A stretch of DNA of 64,000 nucleotides from Pegoplata infirma (GCA_963921195.1 OY992540.1:62318844-62382843), one strand, 5' to 3'; positions 43,647 to 53,762 are shown, counted from the first letter of the stretch. Program-made: numbers and translations. Notes: a model not told the origin generated them from the letters alone.

Positions 43647-45050
43647 ATGGACACAAATGATACCGATTTAGTTCGAGGCTCTGCCTCACCGACTGGTGCT
43701 GGTCCTAGCACTGGTCTTAGGGTTGCGACCTTGAAGTCCGGCCTTGATTCTGGTAGGGGTGCTCAGCCTAATATTGGTGGTAAAAAGAAAAAGAAACTTA
43801 AGCCATCAAAGGTCAGGCACAACCAGAGAAGGCTTTGTTTGAAAATAATTAACAGACTAAGCCAACTCGATGGAACGAAGCTCTCCGAACGTGAGAGGGC
43901 GTCGCTATCATGGGCGAAAGGAGTCATTGAAGAACAGGACAAACTTTCGGCAATGCGCGCATCTGACAAACAGAGCGCTGTTTCGGCCTCGTCATCGAAG
44001 TCTGGTAAAAGGTTGCGCTCGCCCGACGAGAAACCTTTACCTAAAAGATCTAAGGTGACCGGCAACGTCTGGACTCAGTCTTTTAGTGAAGTGGTGAAAG
44101 GTAACTTCGTTAGGGCTGTGATAAACAGGCAAAATGGGGATTGTAGTATTCCAAGGGACAAGTGGAGTTTAGTTGAAACTAAACTAAATGAAATCTACTA
44201 TAGGCTTCTTGAGAGTATGCCTGATTTTCTCCCTACTACTGTCAACGCAGGTTGGTATCAGGGGCCAGTAAAACTCGTTGCTTTTGGAAACGAAAGATCC
44301 GCAGCCGTGTTTAAGGTGGCCATTAGCCAAGTGGGAGAGTTATGGCCTGGAGCCAGACTGGACGTTGTGGAAAAACATGATATCCCCTCGCAACCCAGAG
44401 CTCATGCATGGATCCCAATGGCTACAAGTGACACTGCGGTGATTCTAAAGATGATAAAAGTCTGCAATCCTGACCTTCCAACTCAGAATTGGCAAATTGC
44501 CAGATTGGGTGAGATGGAGGGCGCTCGTCGTCAAGCAGTGGTCTTGGTTAATGAGGAATCGCTTCCGCTTTTAGCCAGGACTGACGGCATTATTAGATTT
44601 GGCTTTTTTCATATAAGAGTCAATGTCTACAAGGGCGACCAGAAGCCTATTTTGGAAGCAGACAAGCCAGTGGCAGAGTCGGCTGGGGAGGAGAATCTGG
44701 AAAAGGTTGATATTCAGCTGACCGATTCTAGGCTGATGGGAGATGCATCTGGCATTTTCGAAACCGAATCTGGTAACGAATGCGACCTCTGTGATGGCAC
44801 GGAGGATAAAGCTGATGCCACTATGGGTGACATTCAGGACGAGGCCCATGCAGTGAGGAATTCGGAGAGTTCTGTTGCCTCCGATTCAGAACAGATGGGA
44901 CACTTATCTGGCTTATTCGAAACCGAATCTGGGGACGAATGCGACCTCTATGATAACACGGAGGATGAAGCCAATAACACGGTGGTGGAAAGGATGGTGG
45001 AAAAAAAGCAAGATGTTGCGGTTCCTACAAATAAACCTCCATCACTGTAA
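43647..45050 (+). CDS. LOA-like retrotransposon ORF1 (nucleic-acid-binding particle protein)
   Basis: 467 codons from the first ATG after the leader. Residues 46-62 are strongly basic (five consecutive K, then KPSKVRHNQRR), and 121-136 (KRLRSPDEKPLPKRSK) looks like a bipartite nuclear localisation signal. Residues about 150-330 form a compact domain with AGWYQGPVKLVAF and PGARLDVVEK; it resembles the DUF4780 domain of insect retroelement ORF1 proteins, from memory. No CCHC knuckle is visible here. The C terminus is acidic and carries two copies of a unit built on FETESGNECDL and FETESGDECDL, 53 residues apart. The last 38 bases overlap the ORF2 start, in a different phase. Its expected role is to package the element's RNA. 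Confidence 0.88.
   Translation: MDTNDTDLVRGSASPTGAGPSTGLRVATLKSGLDSGRGAQPNIGGKKKKKLKPSKVRHNQRRLCLKIINRLSQLDGTKLSERERASLSWAKGVIEEQDKLSAMRASDKQSAVSASSSKSGKRLRSPDEKPLPKRSKVTGNVWTQSFSEVVKGNFVRAVINRQNGDCSIPRDKWSLVETKLNEIYYRLLESMPDFLPTTVNAGWYQGPVKLVAFGNERSAAVFKVAISQVGELWPGARLDVVEKHDIPSQPRAHAWIPMATSDTAVILKMIKVCNPDLPTQNWQIARLGEMEGARRQAVVLVNEESLPLLARTDGIIRFGFFHIRVNVYKGDQKPILEADKPVAESAGEENLEKVDIQLTDSRLMGDASGIFETESGNECDLCDGTEDKADATMGDIQDEAHAVRNSESSVASDSEQMGHLSGLFETESGDECDLYDNTEDEANNTVVERMVEKKQDVAVPTNKPPSL
44735..45050 (+). repeat. 159-bp tandem duplication inside ORF1
   Basis: GATGGGAGATGCATCTGGC at 44735 recurs as GATGGGACACTTATCTGGC at 44894, 159 bases (53 codons) later. GAAACCGAATCTGG and GAATGCGACCTCT repeat at the same offset. 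The phase is kept. Confidence 0.9.
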
Positions 45051-48000
45051 GGCAGCCTCAGCTGCACTATTGCTGCGCCTGACGACAGGAGCAGTTGACT
45101 TGGTTTTTATCCAAGAGCCCTGGGTGCGGGGTGGCAGGGTTTGCGGATTGAAGACCCCTGGGTTTAAGTTGATGGTTGCCAAAGGTGAGGGCTCACCAAG
45201 AGCCTGCATCTTGGCGAAAAATGGCTTAAATATATTCTTTTTATCAACTTTTAGTGATATGGATGTTACAGCGGCTAGCTTAGAGCTTCATGGGAAATCT
45301 ATTTGGCTCGCCTCTGCGTATTTTCCTAATCCGGGGCCAATACCCCCTGAGAAGGTTGGCGGTCTGATTCGGGAGTCTGAATCTAGGGGACACCAGTTAC
45401 TAGTGTGCTGTGATGCTAATGCACATCATTCGATATGGGGTAGTACAGACACAAATGATAGAGGCGAATCACTTTTGGAGTTTTTGTTAAGCACTAACCT
45501 GTATATTTGTAACAAGGGTAGTGAACCAACTTTCGTTACAAGTACGCGGCAAGAGGTTCTTGACGTAACACTTGTATCAGATACATTGTCTGACAGAATT
45601 GATGACTGGAGAGTTTTGGAAGAGCATTCTTTCTCAGATCATCGCTACATTGAGTTTTTACTCAGGGAGCGTGCCCCGGTTGAGACAGTCTCTAGAAATC
45701 TGAGAAGAACAAACTGGGTGAAATATAGGGAGACTTTTTCTTTGCTTTTGGATGAAGTACCCCTATCTGAACCGCATAGTTTAGCGGAAATTGACTGTCT
45801 GGTTGACCATATAACAAATGTTTGTAATAGGTGCCTGGATGCGTCTTGCCCTTCTGCAAAGCCTAGAGGAAAAAAAAAGCCACCTTGGTGGTCAAATGAG
45901 TTGCAGACGAGCAGAGATTCCTGCAGAAAGCTCTTTAATAAGGCTAAATTTTCAAGAGCGGACGAGGACTGGTCTGCATACAGGCTGCAACTTAAGAGTT
46001 ATAAAAAGATGATCAGAAATGCAAAATGTGATTCTTGGAAAAACTTCTGTGGAAACATAGAAGACGTTTCTGAGGCATCCAGGCTGCGCAAGGTTCTGGC
46101 TTCTTCTCCTTGCACCCTAGGATACCTGAAAGATCCTAATGGGGTGTGGTCTTCCTCCAGTGGAGAGTCGCTGGATCTCCTTTTAAACACGCATTTTCCG
46201 GGCAATTCCATGACGCCGTTTCAAGCTTTGGAACGTTCTGACGCCCAAGCATCTGAAATTGCTTCGGAAATAATAAATATGCCAACATTAATCTGGGCGA
46301 TAAAAAGCTTCAGGCCCTATAAATCCCCGGGACCTGATGGTATAATCCCGGCTGAGTTGCAGCAAGTGTTGGACTATATAGCCCCGTTGCTGTATAATCT
46401 ATACACAGCATGCATCAACTGGTCGTATATTCCTTTAAAATGGAGGGATACCAGAGTCGTATTTATCCCGAAGGCTGGGAAAAGTTCCCACACAGCTCCG
46501 AAGGATTTCAGACCAATTAGTCTGTCTTCTTTTTTGTTAAAGACAATGGAACGAATGATAGACTCATATTTGCGTAGAGTGATTGACCCGAGGTTGCTTT
46601 CGACAAAGCAACATGCATACAGCAAGGGACGATCAACGGAAACATCTCTTCATGAGCTCGTTGGTACCATCGAGAGATCGCTTTCGGTAAAGGAGTACAC
46701 TATGGTGGCCTTTCTTGATATTGAGGGGGCTTTTAATAATGTCATTCCAGAATCGATAATATTGGCATTGTCTGGTCTGGGAGTAAAGCGTGAAATCGTT
46801 TTAATGGTGGAAAACCTACTTGCCAATAGACGTATAACGTCTGAATTGGGAGCGTCCGTCATATCTCGATTTGTCAATAGGGGCACACCACAAGGAGGTG
46901 TTCTTTCGCCGCTTCTTTGGAACCTGGCACTGAATTCAATGCTACTATCTCTAGAAGCACGTGGTTGTTATGTTATCGCATATGCTGACGATGTCGCGAT
47001 AGCGATAAAGGGGAAGCATCTGCCAACATTGCGGGACATTCTTCAGGGTTCTCTGAAAGATCTGTCTAAATGGGCAAGAGACTGTGGTCTAGGAGTTAAT
47101 CCCAGTAAAACAGAGCTTGTTTTGTTTACAAGGAAAAATAAGATTCCTGCTTTTGATCCTATTTCTCTGGACGGTACTGAAATCACCTTCTCAGATGGAG
47201 CCAAGTATCTTGGGGTATTTCTAGATAGGAAGCTGAATTTCAGGCGTAATATTGAGGAACGGGTGAGAAAAGCAACGATTGCTTTGTATTCCTGTAAAAG
47301 GGCCATTGGAAAACGATGGGGTTTTAGCCCTCAAGTCGTTCATTGGATCTATACAGCAGTGGTGCGTCCAATTTTGCTGTATGGAATCATTGTCTGGTGG
47401 CCTGCTTTGGAAACAAAAGCGAACTTTGTCTTTATCACGAAGGTACAGAGAATGGCGTCAATGTGCATCACTGGTGCTCTTCGTACTACACCTACGGCTG
47501 CATTAGAAATCCTCCTTCACCTGATACCCTTGGACATATTGGGTAGGCAGTATGCGGCTGCGTCGGCAATTCGACTTAATAGCACGCTGCAATGGAGGAG
47601 CAGTGATTGTGGCCATAGCGCGATCTTGAAAAAGATAACAATACCACAAAATGTGGACTGTGCTCCCTCTTTGAGCCTCTTTGAGCGCCACTTTACCACT
47701 ATGATACCATCCAGGGAGTCTTGGATGGGGGATACTCCGGGTAGTGGAGCTACCATAAATTTTTACACAGATGGATCGAGGCTGCACGAACAAGTGGGCT
47801 TTGGGGTCTATTCGGAAGAGCTTGGATTGAGCCTGGCTCGTAGATTGCCAGATCATTGCAGTGTTTACCAGGCAGAGATGCTGGCAATAAAGGAAGTGGC
47901 TGACTGGTTGAGCTGCAATGTCTTGTCTACAACCGCAGTCAACATCTATACTGACAGTCAAGCCGCGGTCAAGTCCCTGGATTCAATGTTTCTGAAAACA

Positions 48001-48606
48001 AGATCTGCCCTTAACTGCCGCACGTCTTTAAATGAGATGGCCAAGCAGTTTAACATACGACTCATATGGGTCCCAGGGCACAGAGACATTCCAGGGAATT
48101 GCAAAGCCGATGAGCTTGCAAGACTAGGAACTACCTTACAGGTTCCAACAGAATTGGAATGTGTTGGTATGCCTCTAGAAACTTGCAAGCAAAACCTACG
48201 GCTTTGTTCTGCGACGGAGACTAATCAAAGATGGGCAAATGGATGGACGTGTGAGACAACACGACTGATTTGGCCTTCTCTTAATCAGGGGCGCACAGGC
48301 GAGCTGATATCGCTTCCAAGAGAAGATATTTCGACGGTGGTTTCTATAATTACCGGACACTGTCTTATAGGGAAGCACGCAGAGCGGTTAAATGTGCCGT
48401 CGAATGACTTTTGCCGAAGTTGCATGGATGAAGAGGAGTTGGAAACTATCGAACACTTTATTTGCCATTGCCCGGCACTTTCTGGTCAGCGACTTGCTTC
48501 ACTAGGATTTAGGGAGATGTACGATCTTTCTGATTTGTCGGATGTCAAAATTCAACATCTAAGGAGTTTCATAAGAAGCTCAAACTGGTTTAACGACAGG
48601 GACTAG
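45013..48606 (+). CDS. LOA-like ORF2: endonuclease, reverse transcriptase, RNase H
   Basis: 1197 codons from the ATG at 45013, chosen because it sits directly before the endonuclease start LRFLQINLHHCK; the frame is open further up without a better signal. Domains: AP-type endonuclease about 1-225 (QINLHH, QEPW, CDANAHHSIWG, SDHRY), reverse transcriptase about 430-720 with LDIEGAFNN, GTPQGGVLSPLLWNL and YADD at 657-660, thumb with GRRWGF-like KRWGFSPQVVHWIYT, RNase H about 915-1050 with YTDGS, AEMLA, YTDSQ and WVPGHRDIPGNCKADELA (all four catalytic sites), and a CCHC finger from 1134 (CRSC...EHFICHC). Together these nick the target, copy the RNA and remove the template. The start is inside ORF1, 38 bases before its stop and in the +1 phase, so translation by re-initiation or frameshifting is implied. 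Confidence 0.93.
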   Translation: MLRFLQINLHHCKAASAALLLRLTTGAVDLVFIQEPWVRGGRVCGLKTPGFKLMVAKGEGSPRACILAKNGLNIFFLSTFSDMDVTAASLELHGKSIWLASAYFPNPGPIPPEKVGGLIRESESRGHQLLVCCDANAHHSIWGSTDTNDRGESLLEFLLSTNLYICNKGSEPTFVTSTRQEVLDVTLVSDTLSDRIDDWRVLEEHSFSDHRYIEFLLRERAPVETVSRNLRRTNWVKYRETFSLLLDEVPLSEPHSLAEIDCLVDHITNVCNRCLDASCPSAKPRGKKKPPWWSNELQTSRDSCRKLFNKAKFSRADEDWSAYRLQLKSYKKMIRNAKCDSWKNFCGNIEDVSEASRLRKVLASSPCTLGYLKDPNGVWSSSSGESLDLLLNTHFPGNSMTPFQALERSDAQASEIASEIINMPTLIWAIKSFRPYKSPGPDGIIPAELQQVLDYIAPLLYNLYTACINWSYIPLKWRDTRVVFIPKAGKSSHTAPKDFRPISLSSFLLKTMERMIDSYLRRVIDPRLLSTKQHAYSKGRSTETSLHELVGTIERSLSVKEYTMVAFLDIEGAFNNVIPESIILALSGLGVKREIVLMVENLLANRRITSELGASVISRFVNRGTPQGGVLSPLLWNLALNSMLLSLEARGCYVIAYADDVAIAIKGKHLPTLRDILQGSLKDLSKWARDCGLGVNPSKTELVLFTRKNKIPAFDPISLDGTEITFSDGAKYLGVFLDRKLNFRRNIEERVRKATIALYSCKRAIGKRWGFSPQVVHWIYTAVVRPILLYGIIVWWPALETKANFVFITKVQRMASMCITGALRTTPTAALEILLHLIPLDILGRQYAAASAIRLNSTLQWRSSDCGHSAILKKITIPQNVDCAPSLSLFERHFTTMIPSRESWMGDTPGSGATINFYTDGSRLHEQVGFGVYSEELGLSLARRLPDHCSVYQAEMLAIKEVADWLSCNVLSTTAVNIYTDSQAAVKSLDSMFLKTRSALNCRTSLNEMAKQFNIRLIWVPGHRDIPGNCKADELARLGTTLQVPTELECVGMPLETCKQNLRLCSATETNQRWANGWTCETTRLIWPSLNQGRTGELISLPREDISTVVSIITGHCLIGKHAERLNVPSNDFCRSCMDEEELETIEHFICHCPALSGQRLASLGFREMYDLSDLSDVKIQHLRSFIRSSNWFNDRD

Positions 48607-48689
48607 TAGGGAAACCTATTACGATCCCGTGGTATCACAATGGACCTCAGAGTCTACGTGTGTTGACGTAAAACGTCAGCAGCCACTTA

Positions 48690-48709
48690 CAACCTAACCT
48701 AACCTAACC
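48690..48709 (+). repeat. AACCT-repeat 3' tail of the LOA-like element
   Basis: Four AACCT units close the element, and the adjacent target base pair TAAGG continues the pattern by chance or by choice. The truncated copy at 22063-22182 ends the same way. Read on the other strand, the unit is TTAGG, the common insect telomere repeat. Confidence 0.9.
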
Positions 48710-49084
48710 TAAGGTCACTTCAATTTTTCCAATAAAATCGATCTAATAGATGAGTTCACCAACATTTCACTATTTATCATTAAGGTACTCACCTTTGACA
48801 TTATTTTCCATTTTTTACTTTTTAAAAACTATAAATTCTTAATATAAAAACTTTTGTTAGAAGCTATCACAAAATTCGCTGCTCTCAATCGTTATTTTAT
48901 AACTAAGTAAGAAATTGCAAGAAAAACTACTGATAAAGTGACAGTACATCAATTCTGTCGAAAAATTGAGAAAGAATTGTTTACTTTGTTAAGTTTTTTT
49001 TATATTAATGTGAAAAAAAATAATGTTTGCAAAAATTTTAATTTTGACTTTTGGCCAAAAAATGGGTAAAATTTCCTATAGTGC

Positions 49085-49480
49085 ACTGGACTGTTTGAGC
49101 TGAACTTCAATACCAAACAGACCTGTGGAACGGCAAAGATACGTGCCAAGTTTCAGCAGTCTCATTATTGTCTTTCGAAAGTTATCGTGTTTTTTATCTC
49201 GTAAATCCGCGAAAAACCCTTGCCGAAATTTACTCTTTTGCTCATAACTTTTGAACCACTGGACCGATTTGGCTGGATTGCAATACTAACCTCACCAGGT
49301 AAATGGCCAACATGTATGCCAAACTGTAGTCTTTCAAAAGTTAGCGTGTTTTCTACGGACAGACGGACGGACGGATATCGCTAGATCGACTTAAAAACGA
49401 TCCAGGATATTTCGATGTGCTACAAACGGAATGACACACTTATATATACCCTCTATCACTAGAGTGGAGGGTATAAAAAA
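49085..49480 (+). repeat. GAGGGTATA repeat, right piece
   Basis: It resumes at ACTGGACTG, includes CATAACTTTTGAACCACTGG, ACGGACAGACGGACGG and AAACGGAATGACACACTT, and ends TATACCCTCTATCACTAGAG, then TGGAGGGTATA. The left piece is at 40370-40420. Confidence 0.8.
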
Positions 49481-49723
49481 TATAACTGTATAAGAACTGA
49501 ATTTCTGCATTCTTACTCAAATATATATAACTTTTACAATTTTCAACGGATTGTTTTAAAATCCATCTTAATTTCGTGGTATTAGATCAGACTTGACCGC
49601 CAAATAGAAAATCGAATTCAAAAAAAAAATCTTTGTGAAATTTACAATGCAATTTTATTTTTTTTCCTAATTTAGGTAAAACTGAAGCAATATTGTCGGT
49701 GTATCGATAAATAGCTTCTAAGG

Positions 49724-50048
49724 CAATGGTTCCCAACCTTTGATTCTCGCCCCACTGGGGGGCTATTTGAATGCTTCAGGGGGGCAACGAGCAAATTTTT
49801 AAGTTTTTTTTGTTAAAAAACTAAAAAAAAAAATTATTTTAGTTAAATTATTTAGTTGGTTGTTGAAAACTTTTTGCTAAAAACTTTGTTTAAAAGATGA
49901 TTTTAACAAAAAGTTTGCTTAACTACAGGTAAATTTTTAATTTTACAACAAATTTTAAAAATTTACAAATTTTTTTAGTGTAGGGGGGACATTTTAGCTT
50001 GTTTAACTTAAAAGTGGGGCATGGCCCAAAAAAGGTTGGGAACCATTG
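49724..50048. mobile_element. hAT-type MITE, Buster-like, target duplication TTCTAAGG
   Basis: CAATGGTTCCCAACCTT at the left and AAGGTTGGGAACCATTG at the right, flanked by TTCTAAGG at 49716-49723 and 50049-50056. G-rich GGGGGGC and AGGGGGG stretches lie inside each end. The ends resemble the CAGNGGTTCTCAACC ends of Charlie/Buster elements, and the duplication fits the nnnTAnnn rule known for Buster. 325 bp, no transposase. Confidence 0.94.
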
Positions 50049-50056
50049 TTCTAAGG

Positions 50057-50514
50057 TGATATTTATATTGGAAAATGTTGTATGTAGTGTTGGTAGATCA
50101 TTAAATTGCCTTTAATTTAAAACCAAAAACATTGAAATCGATCAATTTGTTCTGGAGATATTTTAATTTAATTAAAAGCATTTTTTTTTAAGATGAAAAT
50201 TTTAAAAGTTGGCAATATCTCGAAAACTGATTTTACAAAAAAAAAAAATAAATGCAAATTGTCGTGGAACGCAATTTTTTTTTGTAAACTAGTGTAGTTT
50301 AGTAAAAAATTTTGCAAGTGCATCTTTAGTTAACGTTTTTCGACAAAATTTCATGTCCACATTTTTTGACCAAATCCGATTAAAGCCTTTCGAATATATT
50401 TTTAAAACAAAATTTAGTGGGTATTTCCAAAAAGACTTTAAATTTTACTTTAAATTTCAATGACTTTTATAAGAAAACAAGGAAAGAATAATTGCAAGCA
50501 AGTTTAAGGAATCA
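50057..50514. other. AT-rich sequence, no gene seen
   Basis: Unassigned. It may be the left outer part of the inverted repeat that follows. Confidence 0.4.
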
Positions 50515-51265
50515 TAAGCCAAGATAATGTGCTCGATTCGGAAGTACTCCTTTACCACTCACCTACTTTTTCAACATTTGATATCCTCTCGAATTTAAAG
50601 ATTTTTAAATTTTTTTCAAGTAATTTTTGAAGATACTAACAAGATATTTCGACGGCTCCATTCTAAAACATGCTAAGTCTAAAAAGCTAGTTTTGAGATA
50701 ATCGCCTTCAAAGTTTTTTGACGATATCTCGGGAACGATATGAGATAACACCTTGAGACCTTCTGTGTTCGAATCACAATTGTAATAGAATTTATTTAAA
50801 ATTTATAAATCTGTAGTAGATTTAAGTAACTTGCAATGATATTCTAAGTTCAGATAGCATGTTTTAGTTTGGAAAAAATTTAATATTGAAATTATTTTTT
50901 ACTACTAAGAAAGAACACTTAGCATAAAACAAAAAAAAAATCTAAAATCTAAGCACATCATGCCGTGTATACATAAAACATTTACTAAGGATGTTTTTTT
51001 AAACTTTTTTAATTTTACATAGTACATTTGTGTTTATAACTTTTGATAGGATAGTCCGATCAATAACAAAATTTTACAGAATCTAAGTTAAGAAACGACG
51101 AATTTAGAAATGCTACTCCCAGCAAAACATGTTATGTCGACTTAGCATGTTATGGAATGGGGCCGTCGATTTAGTTTTAACAAGAAGAAAAATTTTTAAC
51201 TTAAAATTCAAAAATATAAAATTAGGTAAATGGTGAAAGAGTGAGTACTCCCGAATCGAGTAAAA
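50515..51265. repeat. inverted repeat, probable foldback element
   Basis: CTCGATTCGGAAGTACTCC at about 50531 is mirrored by GAGTACTCCCGAATCGAG near 51240. Further in, CGACGGCTCCATTCTAAAAC and ACATGCTAAGTC (50653-50680) are mirrored at about 51137-51172. The arms are diverged and the terminal sequence is not clear. No coding. Confidence 0.65.
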
Positions 51266-52140
51266 TGTATGTTGAATTCGATATAAAAACAGTGTATTTC
51301 ATAGAAAATGGTTAATCGTAAACGCATGATTTTTTTGTCGATTACGACTAATTGCGATTACGATAACGATTTTAATCGTTTTACAAACTCTAGGTTGGCG
51401 GGTATAAAAATCACAAAATAGAATACAAAAATATTAATAATTGCATACTATTGTACATTCTTCATACTTAGTTTTTTTATGATCCAAACATATTTTCATT
51501 TCTAATTACATTTTACTTGTTGTTAGAACATGAAAAATCTAAATCATTTGTATGATTATGTTTTTCCTCACAAAAATGCTGTAACATCTCATTAACACTT
51601 CATAAAATACTAAACAAACAAAAAATTAAAACAAAAAGGTTTCCCAAAATACAAAACACCAAAAATGAGATCAACACACCAAAGCCATTAAACGAATGAT
51701 TTTTTAATTCATTCATTTATCCAACTCCCCCGGAAAAAAAGAGTAAACACTTTTAATCCTTGTGTATAAAACCACGAATCTGGTTGTTAAATACACATTT
51801 AACAACGAAAATACATACTCACAAAAAAAATGAAGGAAAATCAACACACACACACACATCATTTTTCTTACACTACCACTGGGGATCTATCTTTTCTATT
51901 TAGAGAATCCATAGATGAAACCCATAGACACATGTAATCACGCAAATAGCACAAATTGAAGCTTAAACAAGCCTTTTGTTTCATCTTTTTCTTCGTCAAA
52001 ATAGAAAAAGAACGAAAAAAAATATATAATGCACACTGAGAACCTAACAGAAACCGACAGTAGAGTATTGGGCATAGCAGAGGTTTGAAATCAAAATTCA
52101 TTTTTAAATTAATTTAATTGAATTTTAAATTTGTCTTAAT
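51266..52140. other. AT-rich intergenic sequence, no gene supported
   Basis: A 77-codon minus-strand frame near 51868-52101 has no recognisable features. ACACACACACACA occurs near 51846-51858. Confidence 0.5.
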
Positions 52141-52500
52141 AAAAACAAGTAAGGGCGTTATATACATACGGTCAAGACTGAACATATAATACCCTACACA
52201 AGTGTTTTCCGGAAAATCGGGGGGTGTAGGCAAAATCGCCCAAAAAAGAAAACGAAATTTCACCCAAAAATTTTTCATACAAACTTGGGCCAAAAAGTTT
52301 TCTTAAAAACTTGGGCCACTTTTCATATGAAAAGTTACCCAACATTTTTGGGCAAAGTTTCGAAATACAAAATTGGGTTATTTTATTACGAAAAATAGCC
52401 CAAAAATAAAATATGAAAAATTGCCCATTTTAAGTTTGGTTTACAATTTTGTCAAAATCTTAAAATGTCAAAACCGAATTAAGTTCCAATGAAACAGCCA
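52141..52500. repeat. dispersed-repeat head and GCCCAAAA-rich tract
   Basis: AACAAGTAAGGGCGTTATAT resembles the head of common fly repeats. From 52230 to 52450 there are many GCCCAAAA and ACTTGGGCC motifs. Inverted counterparts (TTTTGGGTCATTTTTCAT, TTGGGCAAAATTTCG, TTTTTGGGTAATTTTTCAT) flank the repeat at 54342-55129, which suggests an older foldback element spanning about 52200-55205 and now filled with insertions. Confidence 0.5.
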
Positions 52501-52575
52501 ATAGAGAAATTAAATACCCTACATAGTGAGTGGAACAACCTAAAACAAATAGTTTAATTATTTTTTAGAAACAAT

Positions 52576-53762
52576 TTGGTTTTTTTCCCGGGAAATCCCG
52601 CAATTTGGATTTTCCGTTTACCCGGGAATTTTTATGCGGGATCCCGGGAAATTAAAAATGCTGGAAAAAAAATAAAATCCGCTGAATTGATCTAAAAAAT
52701 CTGCTGATTTAAGCAGAAAAATCTTTTGATTTTAGCATAGAAATCTGCTGATTTCAGATATACAATCTAAGCATCCTAAATGTATTTTATTGATGTAAAA
52801 AACTTAAAAAGAATTTAAGCATAATTTTTCAGGAAAATTTTAAAATTTTTATTCATTTTCTTGAAAACAAGATAACCATACATATAATAATCTAATTTCT
52901 GTAAGTTTTAAAAACTAAATGACAGAAAATTCAGTTAAAATATCCACTTCAGCAGAAAAATCTGAAGTTGTTTTATAGATTTTTCAATAGAGTTGTTCTT
53001 CTGAGTGTATTAAATTGGAAAAAAATCAATCGATGTTAAGACCAAGCCCCAATACACACTTTTATAAAACATAAGACATTTCTTTAAACATGTTTTAAAA
53101 CGCGACTGAGAACAGTCTATAAAATGAGTCTAATATCCATACTATAATAGGCAGGCTTTCGAATTTTGCTGGTAAATTTACTTTGTATTCATTATTCTAA
53201 ACTATGACGGAATTGGACCATTTTTACTACAAGTCCCTATACAAACCGCCATTTCAATATTCACATAAATCTCCCAAATTCCATTGCAATTTTTCTTGAA
53301 GGTGTTTGTTTTTTGGTGATCTTATTAAGTCTGATCATAACCAGACCCTTTTTGGACTTATTTCACAATAATTAAAGATCTTACCAAATATGGATCCAAT
53401 CATATGATGACTCTAGTTTTCATTATTGTTACGTTTTTGTTTTCAATGTCATATCTCTAGTTTTTTGTGTTATTTTTTTATATTGTTTAAAGAAAAATCC
53501 TTTTTCGTGATAAAAAATACTGTAAGAAATTATAAAATCAAAGTTCCTAAGTTAATACGAAATTTAAATGGACATATTTGTGAACTAATTTCTCAAACTT
53601 ACTTTTTTAGCCAGTTTTTAAGATTTTTATAAGAATTTTTCTTAATATAAACCCTTTTATATGGAAAGGAAATTCCGCAGCGGGATCACGGGATCCCGGG
53701 AAAATTAAAAAAATGTCCCTCTTTCCCGGCAAACGAAAAAGTGCGGGAATAAAAAAACTCTA
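52576..53762. mobile_element. hAT-type CCCGGG-rich element, target duplication GAAACAAT
   Basis: GAAACAAT lies at 52568-52575 and 53763-53770. The right end is intact (AAAAAAACTCTA, that is TAGAGTTTTTTT inverted); the left end has decayed to TTGGTTTTTTT. CCCGGGAAATCCCG and GGGATCCCGGGAAATT near the left, and GGGATCACGGGATCCCGGG near the right, match the style of 18467-19622. Length 1187 against 1156 bp. No transposase. Confidence 0.85.

Larger units (their letters stand above)
43565..48709 (+). mobile_element. full-length LOA-like non-LTR retrotransposon with 11-bp target duplication
   Basis: TAAGGTCACTT occurs at 43554-43564 and again at 48710-48720, so the element has both ends and a target duplication. 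It has a leader of 82 bases with two TTGTTCGTAATAGGT units (43574 and 43589), two intact open frames, a 3' untranslated region of about 80 bases and a tail of AACCT repeats. Order: ORF1, then endonuclease, reverse transcriptase, RNase H and CCHC. RNase H after the reverse transcriptase points to the LOA/I group; LOA is favoured. No stop or shift breaks either frame, so this copy looks young and may be mobile. A 120-base 3' copy lies at 22063. Confidence 0.93.
42521..49084 (-). mobile_element. DNA transposon with GCACTATAGG ends, ACT flanks, carrying a retrotransposon
   Basis: GCACTATAGGAAATTTTACC at 42521 is mirrored exactly at 49084, and GGCCAAAA follows on both sides. ACT lies directly outside at 42518-42520 and 49085-49087. 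Without the 5.1-kb retrotransposon the element is about 1.4 kb. The minus strand holds coding relics at 42917-43381. The superfamily is unknown to me; a 3-bp duplication fits several DNA transposon groups. Confidence 0.8.

Noticed and set aside
44998..45012. A AAA AAG heptamer before the ORF2 start as a -1 frameshift site
   Set aside because: ORF2 is in the +1 phase relative to ORF1, so a -1 shift here would not enter it.
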